A DNA stretch of 10,209 bases from Deinococcus rhizophilus. GTDB taxonomy: Bacteria; Deinococcota; Deinococci; Deinococcales; Deinococcaceae. How positions within the stretch are numbered: position 1 is the first letter of the stretch; every line of letters begins with the position of its first letter. Below the pieces are notes generated by a model, which did not search any database, was not told the DNA's origin, and was given only the letters and a program-made list of their open reading frames with translations. Made by a program: the position numbers and the translations under genes. The DNA is taken from contig NZ_JASNGB010000057.1 in assembly GCF_030271215.1 (NCBI RefSeq), positions 5,176 through 15,384 on the forward strand, read 5' to 3'. Shown here one piece after another: positions 1 through 7,639 of the stretch.

Positions 1-60
1 CCACAACTCCCATGAAGCCTCTCCCCTTCTCCCTCACCCGAACCTTCACCGCCCGCGCAC

Positions 61-66
61 TACCCT
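61..66 (+). promoter_or_regulatory. -10 element (TACCCT) of a leaderless promoter for the DUF255 gene
   Basis: The hexamer TACCCT fits TANNNT and ends 7 bases before the ATG at 74, so transcription would begin at or next to the start codon. No Shine-Dalgarno sequence lies before that ATG and no -35 box is recognisable. The same arrangement precedes four other genes here. Confidence 0.6.
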
Positions 67-73
67 GCCTCCC

Positions 74-2119
<2,046 letters not shown>

Positions 2120-2127
2120 AGAGCGGC

Positions 2128-2155
2128 CAGCCGTCAGCTTCCAGCCACCAGCAGG
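2128..2155 (+). repeat. Four tandem heptads of the form CAGCNNN
   Basis: Starting 9 bases after the yyaL stop codon, CAGC occurs at 2128, 2135, 2142 and 2149, exactly 7 bases apart. The units are CAGCCGT, CAGCTTC, CAGCCAC and CAGCAGG, and a looser fifth (GGGCAGG) follows. The periodicity is plain in the sequence. Intergenic heptad repeats of this flavour would fit a dispersed repeat family, but that cannot be shown from one window. Confidence 0.6.
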
Positions 2156-2170
2156 GGGCAGGGTGGGCCT

Positions 2171-2206
2171 GCGGTTCTGGCGTCACCCCTCGCTGGGGTC
2201 AACCGC
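2171..2206 (+). other. Composite stem-loop downstream of yyaL
   Basis: GCGGTT (2171-2176) is the exact reverse complement of AACCGC (2201-2206). Nested inside, ACCCC (2185-2189) pairs with GGGGT (2195-2199) around a 5-base loop. The two stems are separated by an 8-base bulge on the left and a 1-base bulge on the right. It sits directly before the terminator-like hairpin at 2207 and may help transcription end or protect the yyaL mRNA 3' end. Confidence 0.4.
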
Positions 2207-2229
2207 TGCTTCTGCCGAAGCAATCTTTT
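2207..2229 (+). terminator. Probable Rho-independent terminator after yyaL
   Basis: TGCTTC (2207-2212) pairs with GAAGCA (2217-2222) around the 4-base loop TGCC. It is followed by ATC and then TTTT (2226-2229). The stem is short and the T-run starts late, so strength is uncertain, but the position, about 90 bases after the yyaL stop, is right. Confidence 0.5.
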
Positions 2230-2308
2230 CCCTGTGCCAGCCGACCTCAACGTCCCCAGCCCGCGAGGCCAAGTTCCAGGCAGACGAGCCGTCGGCGCGT
2301 GAAGGGGG

Positions 2309-2351
2309 ACACGGGGGCGAGACATGGTGGGCCGAAACATGGGGGACGAAC
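2309..2351 (+). repeat. Three imperfect tandem copies of a 13-15 base G-rich unit
   Basis: Copies at 2309-2321 (ACACGGGGGCGAG), 2322-2336 (ACATGGTGGGCCGAA) and 2337-2351 (ACATGGGGGACGAAC) share the pattern ACAYGG followed by a G-rich core and a CGA or CGAA end. They are directly adjacent with no spacer. The likeness is visible but degenerate, and low-complexity G-rich sequence could produce part of it by chance. Confidence 0.35.
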
Positions 2352-2385
2352 TTTGCCGAGCGCAACGCCGCTCCCCCTGGGGGTG

Positions 2386-2417
2386 GGGGCAGGGCCGTCG
2401 TCAAGAAGCCCAACCCC
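2386..2417 (-). terminator. Candidate hairpin downstream of rpiA, no T-run
   Basis: Read on the minus strand beyond the rpiA stop, GGGG (2417-2414) and GGGC (2411-2408) pair with GCCC (2395-2392) and CCCC (2389-2386). A TT/TG internal loop and a 12-base apical loop complete the structure. There is no following T-tract, so this would be a weak or factor-dependent terminator, or a 3' stabilising hairpin. The same G-runs could instead join a G-quadruplex with those nearer the stop codon. Confidence 0.3.
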
Positions 2418-2433
2418 AACAACCTCCCCGCCC

Positions 2434-3120
2434 CTACCCCCGCCGAAGCTCCCGCACCCCTTCCGGCGCGGCCACGAACGCCACGTCTGCCATGCCCAGG
2501 AAAAACCCCGTCTCCACGACCCCCAGCGTGCCCTTGAGCTGCCGCTCCAGCCCGGTAGGGTCAAACGCGGCGGGCAATTGCGCGTCGTAGATGTAGTTCC
2601 CGTTGTCCGTCACGTAGGGCTGCGCCCCCGGCTGCCGCAGCCGTCCACCCGGCACCAGCGCCCGCACCCGCTCGACCGTCGAGAGAAAGCCGAAACGGGT
2701 GATCTCGACGGGAAGCGGCGCCTTCTCCCCCAGTCGGGTCACCAGCTTGGTGTGGTCCGCAATGATGACCAGCCGCCGCGCCTGCACCTCGGTGAGCTTC
2801 TCGCGTAGCAAGGCCCCGCCCAGTCCCTTGATGAGGTTCAGGTCGGGGTTGATCTCGTCCGCCCCGTCGATGGCAATGTCGAGGGGCCGGGGGTCCAGCG
2901 GCTGCACGGGCACGCCCACCTCGCGGGCCAACGCTGCTGACGCCTCGCTGGTGGCGACGCCCACGATGTCCCGCAGTTCCCCGGCCGCCAGTTTGCGCCC
3001 GAGCTCCTCGATGGCGTATTTGGCGGTGCTGCCCGTGCCCAGCCCCACCCGCATCCCGCTCTCGACGAGGGCGACCGCGCGGAGGGCCGCCTCCTTTTTC
3101 AGCCCTTCGAGATCAGGCAT
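2434..3120 (-). CDS. rpiA: Ribose-5-phosphate isomerase A
   Basis: Interconverts ribose 5-phosphate and ribulose 5-phosphate in the non-oxidative pentose phosphate pathway; a cytosolic enzyme. The 228-residue length is normal for RpiA. Visible motifs: GLGTGST phosphate-binding loop (26-32), IDGADE (84-89) with the two conserved Asp residues at 85 and 88, Lys98 in KGLGG, and REK (106-108) with the catalytic glutamate at 107, as in the E. coli enzyme's Asp81/Asp84/Lys94/Glu103 set. The ATG overlaps the end of the upstream peroxiredoxin gene by 8 bases (ATGCCTGA), so the two are surely co-transcribed and probably translationally coupled. A GGGGGGAA element lies 7 bases before the start. No TANNNT hexamer is placed for a leaderless start, which fits an internal operon gene. 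Identification is very secure. Confidence 0.96.
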   Translation of the reverse strand: MPDLEGLKKEAALRAVALVESGMRVGLGTGSTAKYAIEELGRKLAAGELRDIVGVATSEASAALAREVGVPVQPLDPRPLDIAIDGADEINPDLNLIKGLGGALLREKLTEVQARRLVIIADHTKLVTRLGEKAPLPVEITRFGFLSTVERVRALVPGGRLRQPGAQPYVTDNGNYIYDAQLPAAFDPTGLERQLKGTLGVVETGFFLGMADVAFVAAPEGVRELRRG

Positions 3121-3619
3121 CGCCGCGTTCCCCCCGGTCGGCCTCGATGGCGGCGGCGACCGCGTCGGCGTGGCCGTCCACCTTCACGGCGAGCCAGCTC
3201 TTGACCAGCCGCCCGTCGGGGCCGATCAGGAACGTCTGGCGCTTGACCCCCTCGGTGACCTTGCCGTACAGCGTCTTGGGACCGTAGCTGCCGATGTCTT
3301 TCAGGAACGCGGCGTCCGGGTCCGACAGCAGCGGGAAGGGCAGGCTGTACTTCCCGGCAAAGGCATTGTGGCTGGCCGCGTCGTCCCGGCTCAGACCCAG
3401 AATCACGGCCCCGAGCGCCTTCAGGCTCGCGCTGTCGCGGAAGTCACACGCCTGCTTCGTGCAGCCGGGCGTGTCGTCCTTGGGGTAGACGTACAGGACC
3501 ACGTAGCGCCCGGCGTAGTCGGACAGGCGGTGCAGGTGACCCCCCGCGTCGGGCAGGGCGAAGCTGGGAAAGGGCTCGCCGGGCTGGAGGCGGGGAGCGG
3601 CGGTGTCGGCGTCGGTCAT
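3113..3619 (-). CDS. bcp: Peroxiredoxin, Bcp/PrxQ family
   Basis: A thiol peroxidase that reduces hydrogen peroxide and organic hydroperoxides using thioredoxin-type donors; cytosolic. The 168-residue length suits an atypical 2-Cys PrxQ. Seen: the thioredoxin-fold start (PGEPFPSFALPDAGG), a VLYVYPKDDTPGC strand-loop with peroxidatic Cys53 (Thr50 and Pro51 in the PxxxTxxC motif), resolving Cys58 five residues on, and Arg127 in the VKRQTFLIG segment, which fits the conserved active-site Arg. It leads a two-gene operon with rpiA. It is transcribed divergently from deoC across only 38 bases. Its own -10 hexamer lies 6 bases before the ATG, so the mRNA is probably leaderless. No OxyR-type or other operator is recognisable in the short promoter region. 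Confidence 0.95.
   Translation of the reverse strand: MTDADTAAPRLQPGEPFPSFALPDAGGHLHRLSDYAGRYVVLYVYPKDDTPGCTKQACDFRDSASLKALGAVILGLSRDDAASHNAFAGKYSLPFPLLSDPDAAFLKDIGSYGPKTLYGKVTEGVKRQTFLIGPDGRLVKSWLAVKVDGHADAVAAAIEADRGERGDA
3128..3135 (-). promoter_or_regulatory. Shine-Dalgarno-like site for rpiA (GGGGGGAA)
   Basis: This purine run lies 7 bases before the rpiA ATG, inside the 3' end of the peroxiredoxin gene. It supports the ATG at 3120 and contrasts with the operon-leading genes, which lack such a site. Confidence 0.45.
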
Positions 3620-3625
3620 GCGAGG

Positions 3626-3631
3626 AGGGTA
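3626..3631 (-). promoter_or_regulatory. -10 element (TACCCT) of a leaderless promoter for bcp
   Basis: Read on the minus strand, TACCCT ends exactly 6 bases before the bcp ATG. There is no convincing -35 box at the expected distance. The element lies between the divergent deoC -10 and the bcp start. Confidence 0.6.
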
Positions 3632-3645
3632 GCGCGGCCACCCCT

Positions 3646-3651
3646 TATCCT
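3646..3651 (+). promoter_or_regulatory. -10 element (TATCCT) of a leaderless promoter for deoC
   Basis: TATCCT ends exactly 6 bases before the deoC ATG at 3658. No ribosome-binding site precedes that ATG. The position where a -35 box would lie overlaps the bcp -10 element, so the two promoters are interlocked. Confidence 0.65.
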
Positions 3652-3657
3652 GCGGGC

Positions 3658-4335
3658 ATGGACCTCGCCCCCTACATCGACCACACGCTGCTCAAGGCCA
3701 CCGCGACCCCGGACGACATCCGGACGCTGTGCGCCGAGGCCCGCGAGCATTCCTTCGCCGCCGTGTGCGTCAATCCCGTCTACGTGCCCCTCGCCGCCGC
3801 CGAACTCGCCGGGTCGGGCGTGAAGGTCGCCACCGTCTGCGGCTTTCCGCTGGGGGCCGCCTTGCCCGGCCAGAAGGCCGTGGAAGCCCGTCTCAGCGCC
3901 GAGGCCGGAGCCGACGAGGTGGACATGGTGATTCACATCGGCGCGGCCCTCGCCGGGGACTGGCAGGGGGTGGAGGAGGACGTGCGGGCCGTGCGAAAGG
4001 CGATTCCCGACCGTGTGCTCAAGGTCATCATCGAGACCTGCTACCTGAACGACGAGCAGAAGCGGGAGGCCACCCAGGCCGCCGTCGCGGGCGGCGCGGA
4101 CTTCGTGAAGACGAGCACCGGCTTCGGCACGGGCGGCGCGACGGTGGAGGACGTGCGCCTGATGGCCGGGGTCATCGCGGCCCTCCAGCCAGCACAGCGC
4201 GTCCAGATCAAGGCGGCAGGCGGCGTCCGCACCCCCGACGACGCGCGGGCGATGATCGAGGCCGGGGCGACCCGCCTGGGCACCTCGGGCGGCGTGGGTC
4301 TGGTGAGCGGCGGCGGGAACGGCTCTGGCTACTGA
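3658..4335 (+). CDS. deoC: Deoxyribose-phosphate aldolase
   Basis: Cleaves 2-deoxyribose 5-phosphate to acetaldehyde and glyceraldehyde 3-phosphate, the last step of deoxynucleoside catabolism; a cytosolic TIM-barrel enzyme. At 225 residues it is a normal bacterial length. Seen: IDHTLL (7-12), the DMVIHIG strand with conserved Asp89, Lys122 in LKVIIET, the Schiff-base lysine Lys151 in KTSTGFGTGG, the second active-site lysine Lys185 in IKAAGGVR, and the phosphate-binding end GTSGGV (208-213). The start is fixed by the family N-terminus and by the -10 hexamer 6 bases upstream. It leads a set of three same-strand genes and is divergent from bcp-rpiA; DeoC and RpiA both feed pentose phosphates into the central pathways. 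Identification is very secure. Confidence 0.96.
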   Translation: MDLAPYIDHTLLKATATPDDIRTLCAEAREHSFAAVCVNPVYVPLAAAELAGSGVKVATVCGFPLGAALPGQKAVEARLSAEAGADEVDMVIHIGAALAGDWQGVEEDVRAVRKAIPDRVLKVIIETCYLNDEQKREATQAAVAGGADFVKTSTGFGTGGATVEDVRLMAGVIAALQPAQRVQIKAAGGVRTPDDARAMIEAGATRLGTSGGVGLVSGGGNGSGY

Positions 4336-4372
4336 ACGCCGCCGTCTCCGGGTCGGGTCCATCACCCTGACA

Positions 4373-5134
4373 GTGCTCGACAGCGGGGGACCGGGCGAGG
4401 CCGCACTGCTGATCCACGGGGCCTACCTTTCCGGGGAGCAGTGGGCAGGGCAACTCCGGACCCTCGGTGGACGGTGGCGGGTGGTGGCGCCCGACCTGCG
4501 CGGACATGGGGGTTCAGGCTCAGGGGGGAAACCCTACAGCGTCCGGCAGTTCGCGTGGGATATGGCCGAACTGCTGACCCGCCTGGGCCTCCAGCGGGCA
4601 CATGTCTGCGGCCACTCTCTGGGGGGCATGGTGGCCCTGCAACTGGCCCGAGATTTCCCCCGCTTGGTTCATTCGCTCACCCTAGCCGAGACGAGCTACG
4701 GCACCCGCTCGGGCCGCCGGGAAGCTCTGCTGACGGAGCTGACGCGGCCACTGCTGGAGCGTGTTCCCGTGCAGCAGCAGGCCCTCCTTTTCGCCCACGC
4801 GATGAGCCGCCAGACACCTGCCCTGGCCCCGTGGCTACGGCGCGAGGTCGCCGCATTCGCAGGTCGGGAGGAGGACTACCGGAGTATCTGGCGGGCGGTG
4901 ACGGAGTTCTCGGCCCGGTCCCTGCTTGAGGAGATTCGGGTCCCGACCCTGGTGGTGGTTGGAGAACAAAATCCCCGAACCCACTCGCAGGGCCAAGTGC
5001 TCGCCCGTGAGATCGGGGCGGCAGAGTGGCAAATCGTTCCGCGGGCCGGTCATCTGGTGAATCTGGACCAGCCGGACCTCTTCGAGACTGTGCTGGCAGA
5101 CTTCTGGACTCGCACGTCTGCACCGCTACAGTGA
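4373..5134 (+). CDS. Alpha/beta-hydrolase fold protein with Asn at the usual catalytic acid position
   Basis: A 253-residue single-domain alpha/beta hydrolase of unknown substrate, probably cytosolic. Seen: the oxyanion segment LLIHGAYLSGEQW (12-24), PDLRGHGGSG (40-49), the nucleophile elbow GHSLGG with Ser82, and a C-terminal AGHLV with catalytic His227. The strand where the acid normally sits reads LVVVGEQNPRT, placing Asn200 (codon AAT, 4970-4972) where most relatives have Asp. Either the acid is supplied elsewhere or activity is altered. The proposed start is GTG at 4373, 37 bases after deoC. It lacks both a Shine-Dalgarno sequence and a placed -10 element, and the frame upstream reads like a plausible hydrolase N-terminus (RVGSITLTV), so the start is uncertain. 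The gene uses more A/T-ending codons in places than its neighbours, a weak hint of relaxed selection or transfer. Maf follows after 4 bases. Confidence 0.85.
   Translation: MLDSGGPGEAALLIHGAYLSGEQWAGQLRTLGGRWRVVAPDLRGHGGSGSGGKPYSVRQFAWDMAELLTRLGLQRAHVCGHSLGGMVALQLARDFPRLVHSLTLAETSYGTRSGRREALLTELTRPLLERVPVQQQALLFAHAMSRQTPALAPWLRREVAAFAGREEDYRSIWRAVTEFSARSLLEEIRVPTLVVVGEQNPRTHSQGQVLAREIGAAEWQIVPRAGHLVNLDQPDLFETVLADFWTRTSAPLQ
5127..5132 (+). promoter_or_regulatory. -10 element (TACAGT) of a leaderless promoter for maf
   Basis: TACAGT ends 6 bases before the maf ATG at 5139 and overlaps the first base of the hydrolase stop codon. A partial -35 match, TGGACT (5105-5110), lies 16 bases upstream. 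Maf could therefore be transcribed on its own as well as by read-through from deoC. Confidence 0.5.
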
Positions 5135-5138
5135 CCCC

Positions 5139-5744
5139 ATGATGCCGGACCCGCGCCCCGCACCTCCGATTCTTCTCGCCTCGGGCAGCCCGCGCCGCCG
5201 CGAACTGCTGACGAATCTCGGCGTCCCTTTCCGGATCGTCGTGAGCGGCGAGGACGAGGCCAGCGAGGAACGCGACCCCGCCCGGCTCGCGGGGACCCTC
5301 GCCCGGCAGAAGGCGGCGGCGGTGGCCCGGCAGCACCCCGGCGCGGTCGTGATCGGGGCCGACACGGTGGTCGCCCTGGGGGGCGAGCTGCTCGCCAAGC
5401 CTGGGGACGAGGCCGAGAACCGCGCCTTCGTCCGGCGGCTCTCGGGGCGCACCCATCAGGTCTACACCGGGGTCAGCGTGTTCGCTCCGGACGGTGAACG
5501 GGGCCCTGTCGAACGGGGAGGGGTGGAGCGCACCGACGTGACCTTCCGCCTCCTGACGGAGGCCGAGATCGCCCACTACGCCGCCACCGGCGAGGGGCTG
5601 GACAAGGCCGGGGGCTACGGCATTCAGGGCGTCGGCATGGCCCTCGTCGCCCGGATCGAGGGGGATTACTCCAACGTCGTCGGTTTCCCGCTGGGGCTGG
5701 TGATCCGGCTGCTGCGGGCGGCGGGGGTCCGGGTCTGGGAATAG
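5139..5744 (+). CDS. maf: Maf family nucleoside triphosphate pyrophosphatase (YhdE type, dTTP/UTP)
   Basis: Hydrolyses non-canonical or surplus nucleoside triphosphates to the monophosphate and pyrophosphate; a house-cleaning enzyme also linked in some bacteria to septum control. It is a 201-residue cytosolic protein of normal family length. Seen: the nucleotide-binding start LASGSPRRREL (13-23), GADTVV with conserved Asp75 (73-78), Lys87 in LAKPGD, DKAGGYGIQG (155-164) and NVVGFPL (179-185). The DKAG..GIQG form matches the YhdE (dTTP/UTP) subgroup rather than the YceF (m7GTP) one. A second ATG directly follows the first; the ATG at 5139 is preferred because the -10 hexamer sits 6 bases before it. 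The gene lies 4 bases after the hydrolase and is followed by a strong terminator. Confidence 0.94.
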   Translation: MMPDPRPAPPILLASGSPRRRELLTNLGVPFRIVVSGEDEASEERDPARLAGTLARQKAAAVARQHPGAVVIGADTVVALGGELLAKPGDEAENRAFVRRLSGRTHQVYTGVSVFAPDGERGPVERGGVERTDVTFRLLTEAEIAHYAATGEGLDKAGGYGIQGVGMALVARIEGDYSNVVGFPLGLVIRLLRAAGVRVWE

Positions 5745-5757
5745 CGAGCGGTACGGA

Positions 5758-5791
5758 AAAGGAGGGAGACGTTTTGCGCGTCCCCCTCCTT
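5758..5791. terminator. Bidirectional Rho-independent terminator between maf and osmC
   Basis: AAGGAGGG (5759-5766) pairs with CCCTCCTT (5784-5791), and GACG (5768-5771) with CGTC (5779-5782). A single A/C mismatch separates the two parts, and the loop is 7 bases (TTTTGCG). An A-run before the stem (5757-5760) gives a T-run after it on the minus strand. On the plus strand the stem ends in TT followed by CTTG. It lies 14 bases past the maf stop and 18 bases before the end of the convergent osmC gene, so it can serve both. Confidence 0.8.
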
Positions 5792-5808
5792 CTTGAACAG
5801 CCCATGTC

Positions 5809-6234
5809 CTACACGCTGGCCGTCTCGCCCGCCTCCACCCGCGTCTCCACCACCACCTCGCTGTTCAGGCTGGCGGCCACCGAGCAGTATTTCTCGTGGC
5901 TGAGGTGCGCGGCCCGCTCCAGGGCCTCGGGGGTCAGCCCCTCACCGCTGGCGATGTGGCGCACCACGATGCGAGTGTAGCGCCGGGGGTGCTCGTCGGC
6001 CCGCTCGCCTTCCGCCTCGATGCGGTAGCTCGTGAGCTTGATGCGCTTCTTGCCCATGACCTGCACGATGTCGTAGGCCGTGCAGGTCGCCAGCGCCCCC
6101 AGCAGCGCCTCCATGGGCGACACGCCGACTTTGGTAGGGCTGTTGTCGATCAACAGCTGGTGCCCGCTCGCGCTGAGGCCCAGGTAGCGCTGCTCGCCCA
6201 GCCAGGTCACCTGCATGGTCTTGACGTCGCTCAT
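5809..6234 (-). CDS. OsmC family protein (YhfA-like subgroup)
   Basis: OsmC/Ohr-fold proteins are homodimeric thiol peroxidases, best known for reducing organic hydroperoxides; the YhfA-like branch is less well characterised. This one has 141 residues, the usual size. Seen: SPMEALLGALATCTAYDIV (39-57) with conserved Glu42 and Cys51, and a second cysteine, Cys117, in HEKYCSV. Together these are the redox pair of the family. The middle part is the typical beta-rich region (RIEAEGERADEHPRRYTRI). The gene stands alone, convergent with maf. Its ATG is preceded at 6 bases by TAGGCT, consistent with a leaderless mRNA. A kinase operon lies 154 bases upstream on the same strand. Family is sure; whether it acts on hydroperoxides is inferred from the paired cysteines. 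Confidence 0.9.
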   Translation of the reverse strand: MSDVKTMQVTWLGEQRYLGLSASGHQLLIDNSPTKVGVSPMEALLGALATCTAYDIVQVMGKKRIKLTSYRIEAEGERADEHPRRYTRIVVRHIASGEGLTPEALERAAHLSHEKYCSVAASLNSEVVVETRVEAGETASV

Positions 6235-6240
6235 GGCCCT

Positions 6241-6246
6241 AGCCTA
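6241..6246 (-). promoter_or_regulatory. -10 element (TAGGCT) of a leaderless promoter for the OsmC-family gene
   Basis: On the minus strand TAGGCT ends exactly 6 bases before the ATG at 6234. No Shine-Dalgarno sequence or clear -35 box is present. TAGGCT keeps only the TANNNT skeleton, so the case rests on the shared spacing. Confidence 0.5.
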
Positions 6247-6267
6247 GAGCATCGGGCAGCATTCCGG

Positions 6268-6293
6268 CCCCCGGGGGAAAGCACCCCAGGTGC
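6268..6293. other. Palindrome and small hairpin between the kinase operon and the OsmC-family gene
   Basis: The 154 bases between 6235 and 6388 contain CCCCCGGGGG (6268-6277), a perfect palindrome. A hairpin follows, GCACC (6281-6285) with GGTGC (6289-6293), which on the minus strand is followed by TTT. A further palindrome, GCTGCGCAGC, lies at 6334-6343. The hairpin could be a weak terminator for the kinase operon; the palindromes could be protein-binding sites upstream of the OsmC-family gene. No gene is seen in this stretch. Confidence 0.3.
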
Positions 6294-6388
6294 CTCCATA
6301 CCGCCCAATGCTCCTGTCCCATTCACTCGCTCTGCTGCGCAGCTTGGCAAGTCCGCTCGGCCGACGAATGCGGAACGACACCGCCTTC

Positions 6389-7635
6389 TTACGGCAACTG
6401 CTCCAGCACAGCCTCGCCGTCCGGCTGGGGCAGGAAGTCGTCGTCGTCCTCCTCGGGCGGGGGCAGGCACACCACGAAGGTGGCGCCGCCGCCGGGCGTG
6501 TCCTGCACCTCGATGCGCCCGCCGTGCGAGTGGATGACCTGCTGCGCGATGGTCAGGCCCAGGCCGGTCGAGCCCGCCTCCTTGCCACGGTAGAACTTGT
6601 CGAAGATGCGCGGCTTGACGGCGTCGGGAATGCCGGGGCCGTGGTCGATCACCCGCACGCAGACCTGACCACCCCGGCCCTGTTCGGCCTCCATATGCAC
6701 GAGGTCGGGACTGCCGCACACCCGGATCGCGTTGCTGACGAGGTTGACAAACACCTGCGTGAGCCGCCCCGGATCGCCCACGATCTCCAGGTCAGGGGCC
6801 TCGGCCCGCACCCCGTAGTCGCGCCCGACCTGCCTCACGAGGTTGCCGAGGTTCACGAAGTGCATCTCGATGCCCTGCACGAGTTCGCCGCGCGAGAGCT
6901 GCAGCAGGTCGTTGACCAGCCGGGTCATGTTCTCCGCGACCCTTTGCGCGTCTTGCAGGGTCTGCGAGCCGCCCGCCTCGCGCTCGGCGCGGCGCAGGTA
7001 GCCCAGCAGGGCGGTCAGGGGGGTGCGCAGTTCGTGGCTGGTTTCCGCCAGAAAGGTCTTCTGGAGGTTCAGCGCTTCTTCCAGTTGCTTGGCCTGGGTT
7101 TCCAGGCGCTGGCGCTGGCCCTCCGCGATGGCCCGCAACCGCTCGACCTCGTCGAGGCGGGCCTTGAGCGAGAGGTTGAGTTCACGCACCTCCTGCTCGG
7201 CCCGCTCGCGGCGGTCGCGGGCGTCGGCCTCCGCGATGGCCCGCTTCACGCTGGGCGCGAGGCGCTCGAGGCGCTGCTTGAGAATGTAGTCGGTGACGCC
7301 CCCGCGCAGGGTGTCGACCGCCGTCTCCTCGCCCATCGCGCCCGTCACGATGATGAAGGGAAGCAGGGGCGCACGGTCATGCGCGGCCCGGAAGGCCGAG
7401 AGCCCGTCGTAGCCGGGCAGCGCGAAGTCACTCAGGATCAGGTGCGGGCGCTGGGCGCCGAGCGCCGCCAGAAAGCCCGCCTCGTCCTCGACCCGCTCGG
7501 TCTCGATCGGCCAGGGCAGGTCCCCGAGGTGCATGACGACCAGTTCATGGTCGAGTTCGCTGTCCTCGAGGTGCAGGATGCGCAGGGTCTGGCCGGGTTC
7601 GGGCAGGGCGTGCTCGCCGCCCGGAGCGCTGCCGC

Positions 7636-7639
<4 letters not shown>
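6389..7639 (-). CDS. Receiver-first hybrid histidine kinase (REC - coiled coil - HisKA - HATPase_c)
   Basis: A 416-residue cytosolic signalling protein with no membrane segment. Residues 19-140 are a receiver domain: acidic pair Glu25/Asp26, phospho-acceptor Asp71 in LILSDFALPG, Thr99 in IIVTGAMGEE and Lys121 in DYILK. Residues 140-195 are charged and helical, likely a coiled-coil linker. The HisKA domain follows with phospho-accepting His202 in ETSHELRTPL. The ATPase domain carries the N-box (Asn299, Asn303), G1 DHGPGIP (332-338), F-box IFDKFYRG (345-352) and G2 GSTGLGL (356-362). The C-terminus is acidic (EEDDDD). All catalytic residues are present, so both domains look active. Its ATG overlaps the stop of the upstream kinase gene (ATGA), with GGGGAGG 7 bases before it, so the two are translationally coupled. 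The likely role is to receive phosphate from that kinase at Asp71. Its own output partner is not in the window. Confidence 0.92.

Larger units (their letters stand above)
2120..2433. other. Intergenic region without a credible gene between convergent yyaL and rpiA
   Basis: These 314 bases lie between the ends of two converging genes. Open frames cross it on both strands, but none has a recognisable product or a good start, and most continue antisense into rpiA. What it does hold is non-coding structure: a tandem heptad repeat just after the yyaL stop (2128-2155), a composite stem-loop (2171-2206), a terminator-like hairpin (2207-2229), a three-copy degenerate repeat (2309-2351) and G/C tracts at the rpiA end (2373-2441). 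A small RNA here cannot be excluded but nothing specific supports one. Confidence 0.7.

Noticed and set aside
2309..2351. CRISPR-like array
   Set aside because: The three units are only 13-15 bases, degenerate and contiguous, without spacers or cas genes.
3620..3657. A radiation/desiccation response motif (RDRM-type palindrome) in the bcp-deoC promoter region
   Set aside because: That motif is an AT-containing 17-base palindrome; nothing similar is present here or in the other promoter regions I inspected.
3616..4365. A 249-codon minus-strand frame opposite deoC
   Set aside because: DeoC is certain from its lysine motifs; the antisense product is compositionally biased and its ends fall at unrelated places.
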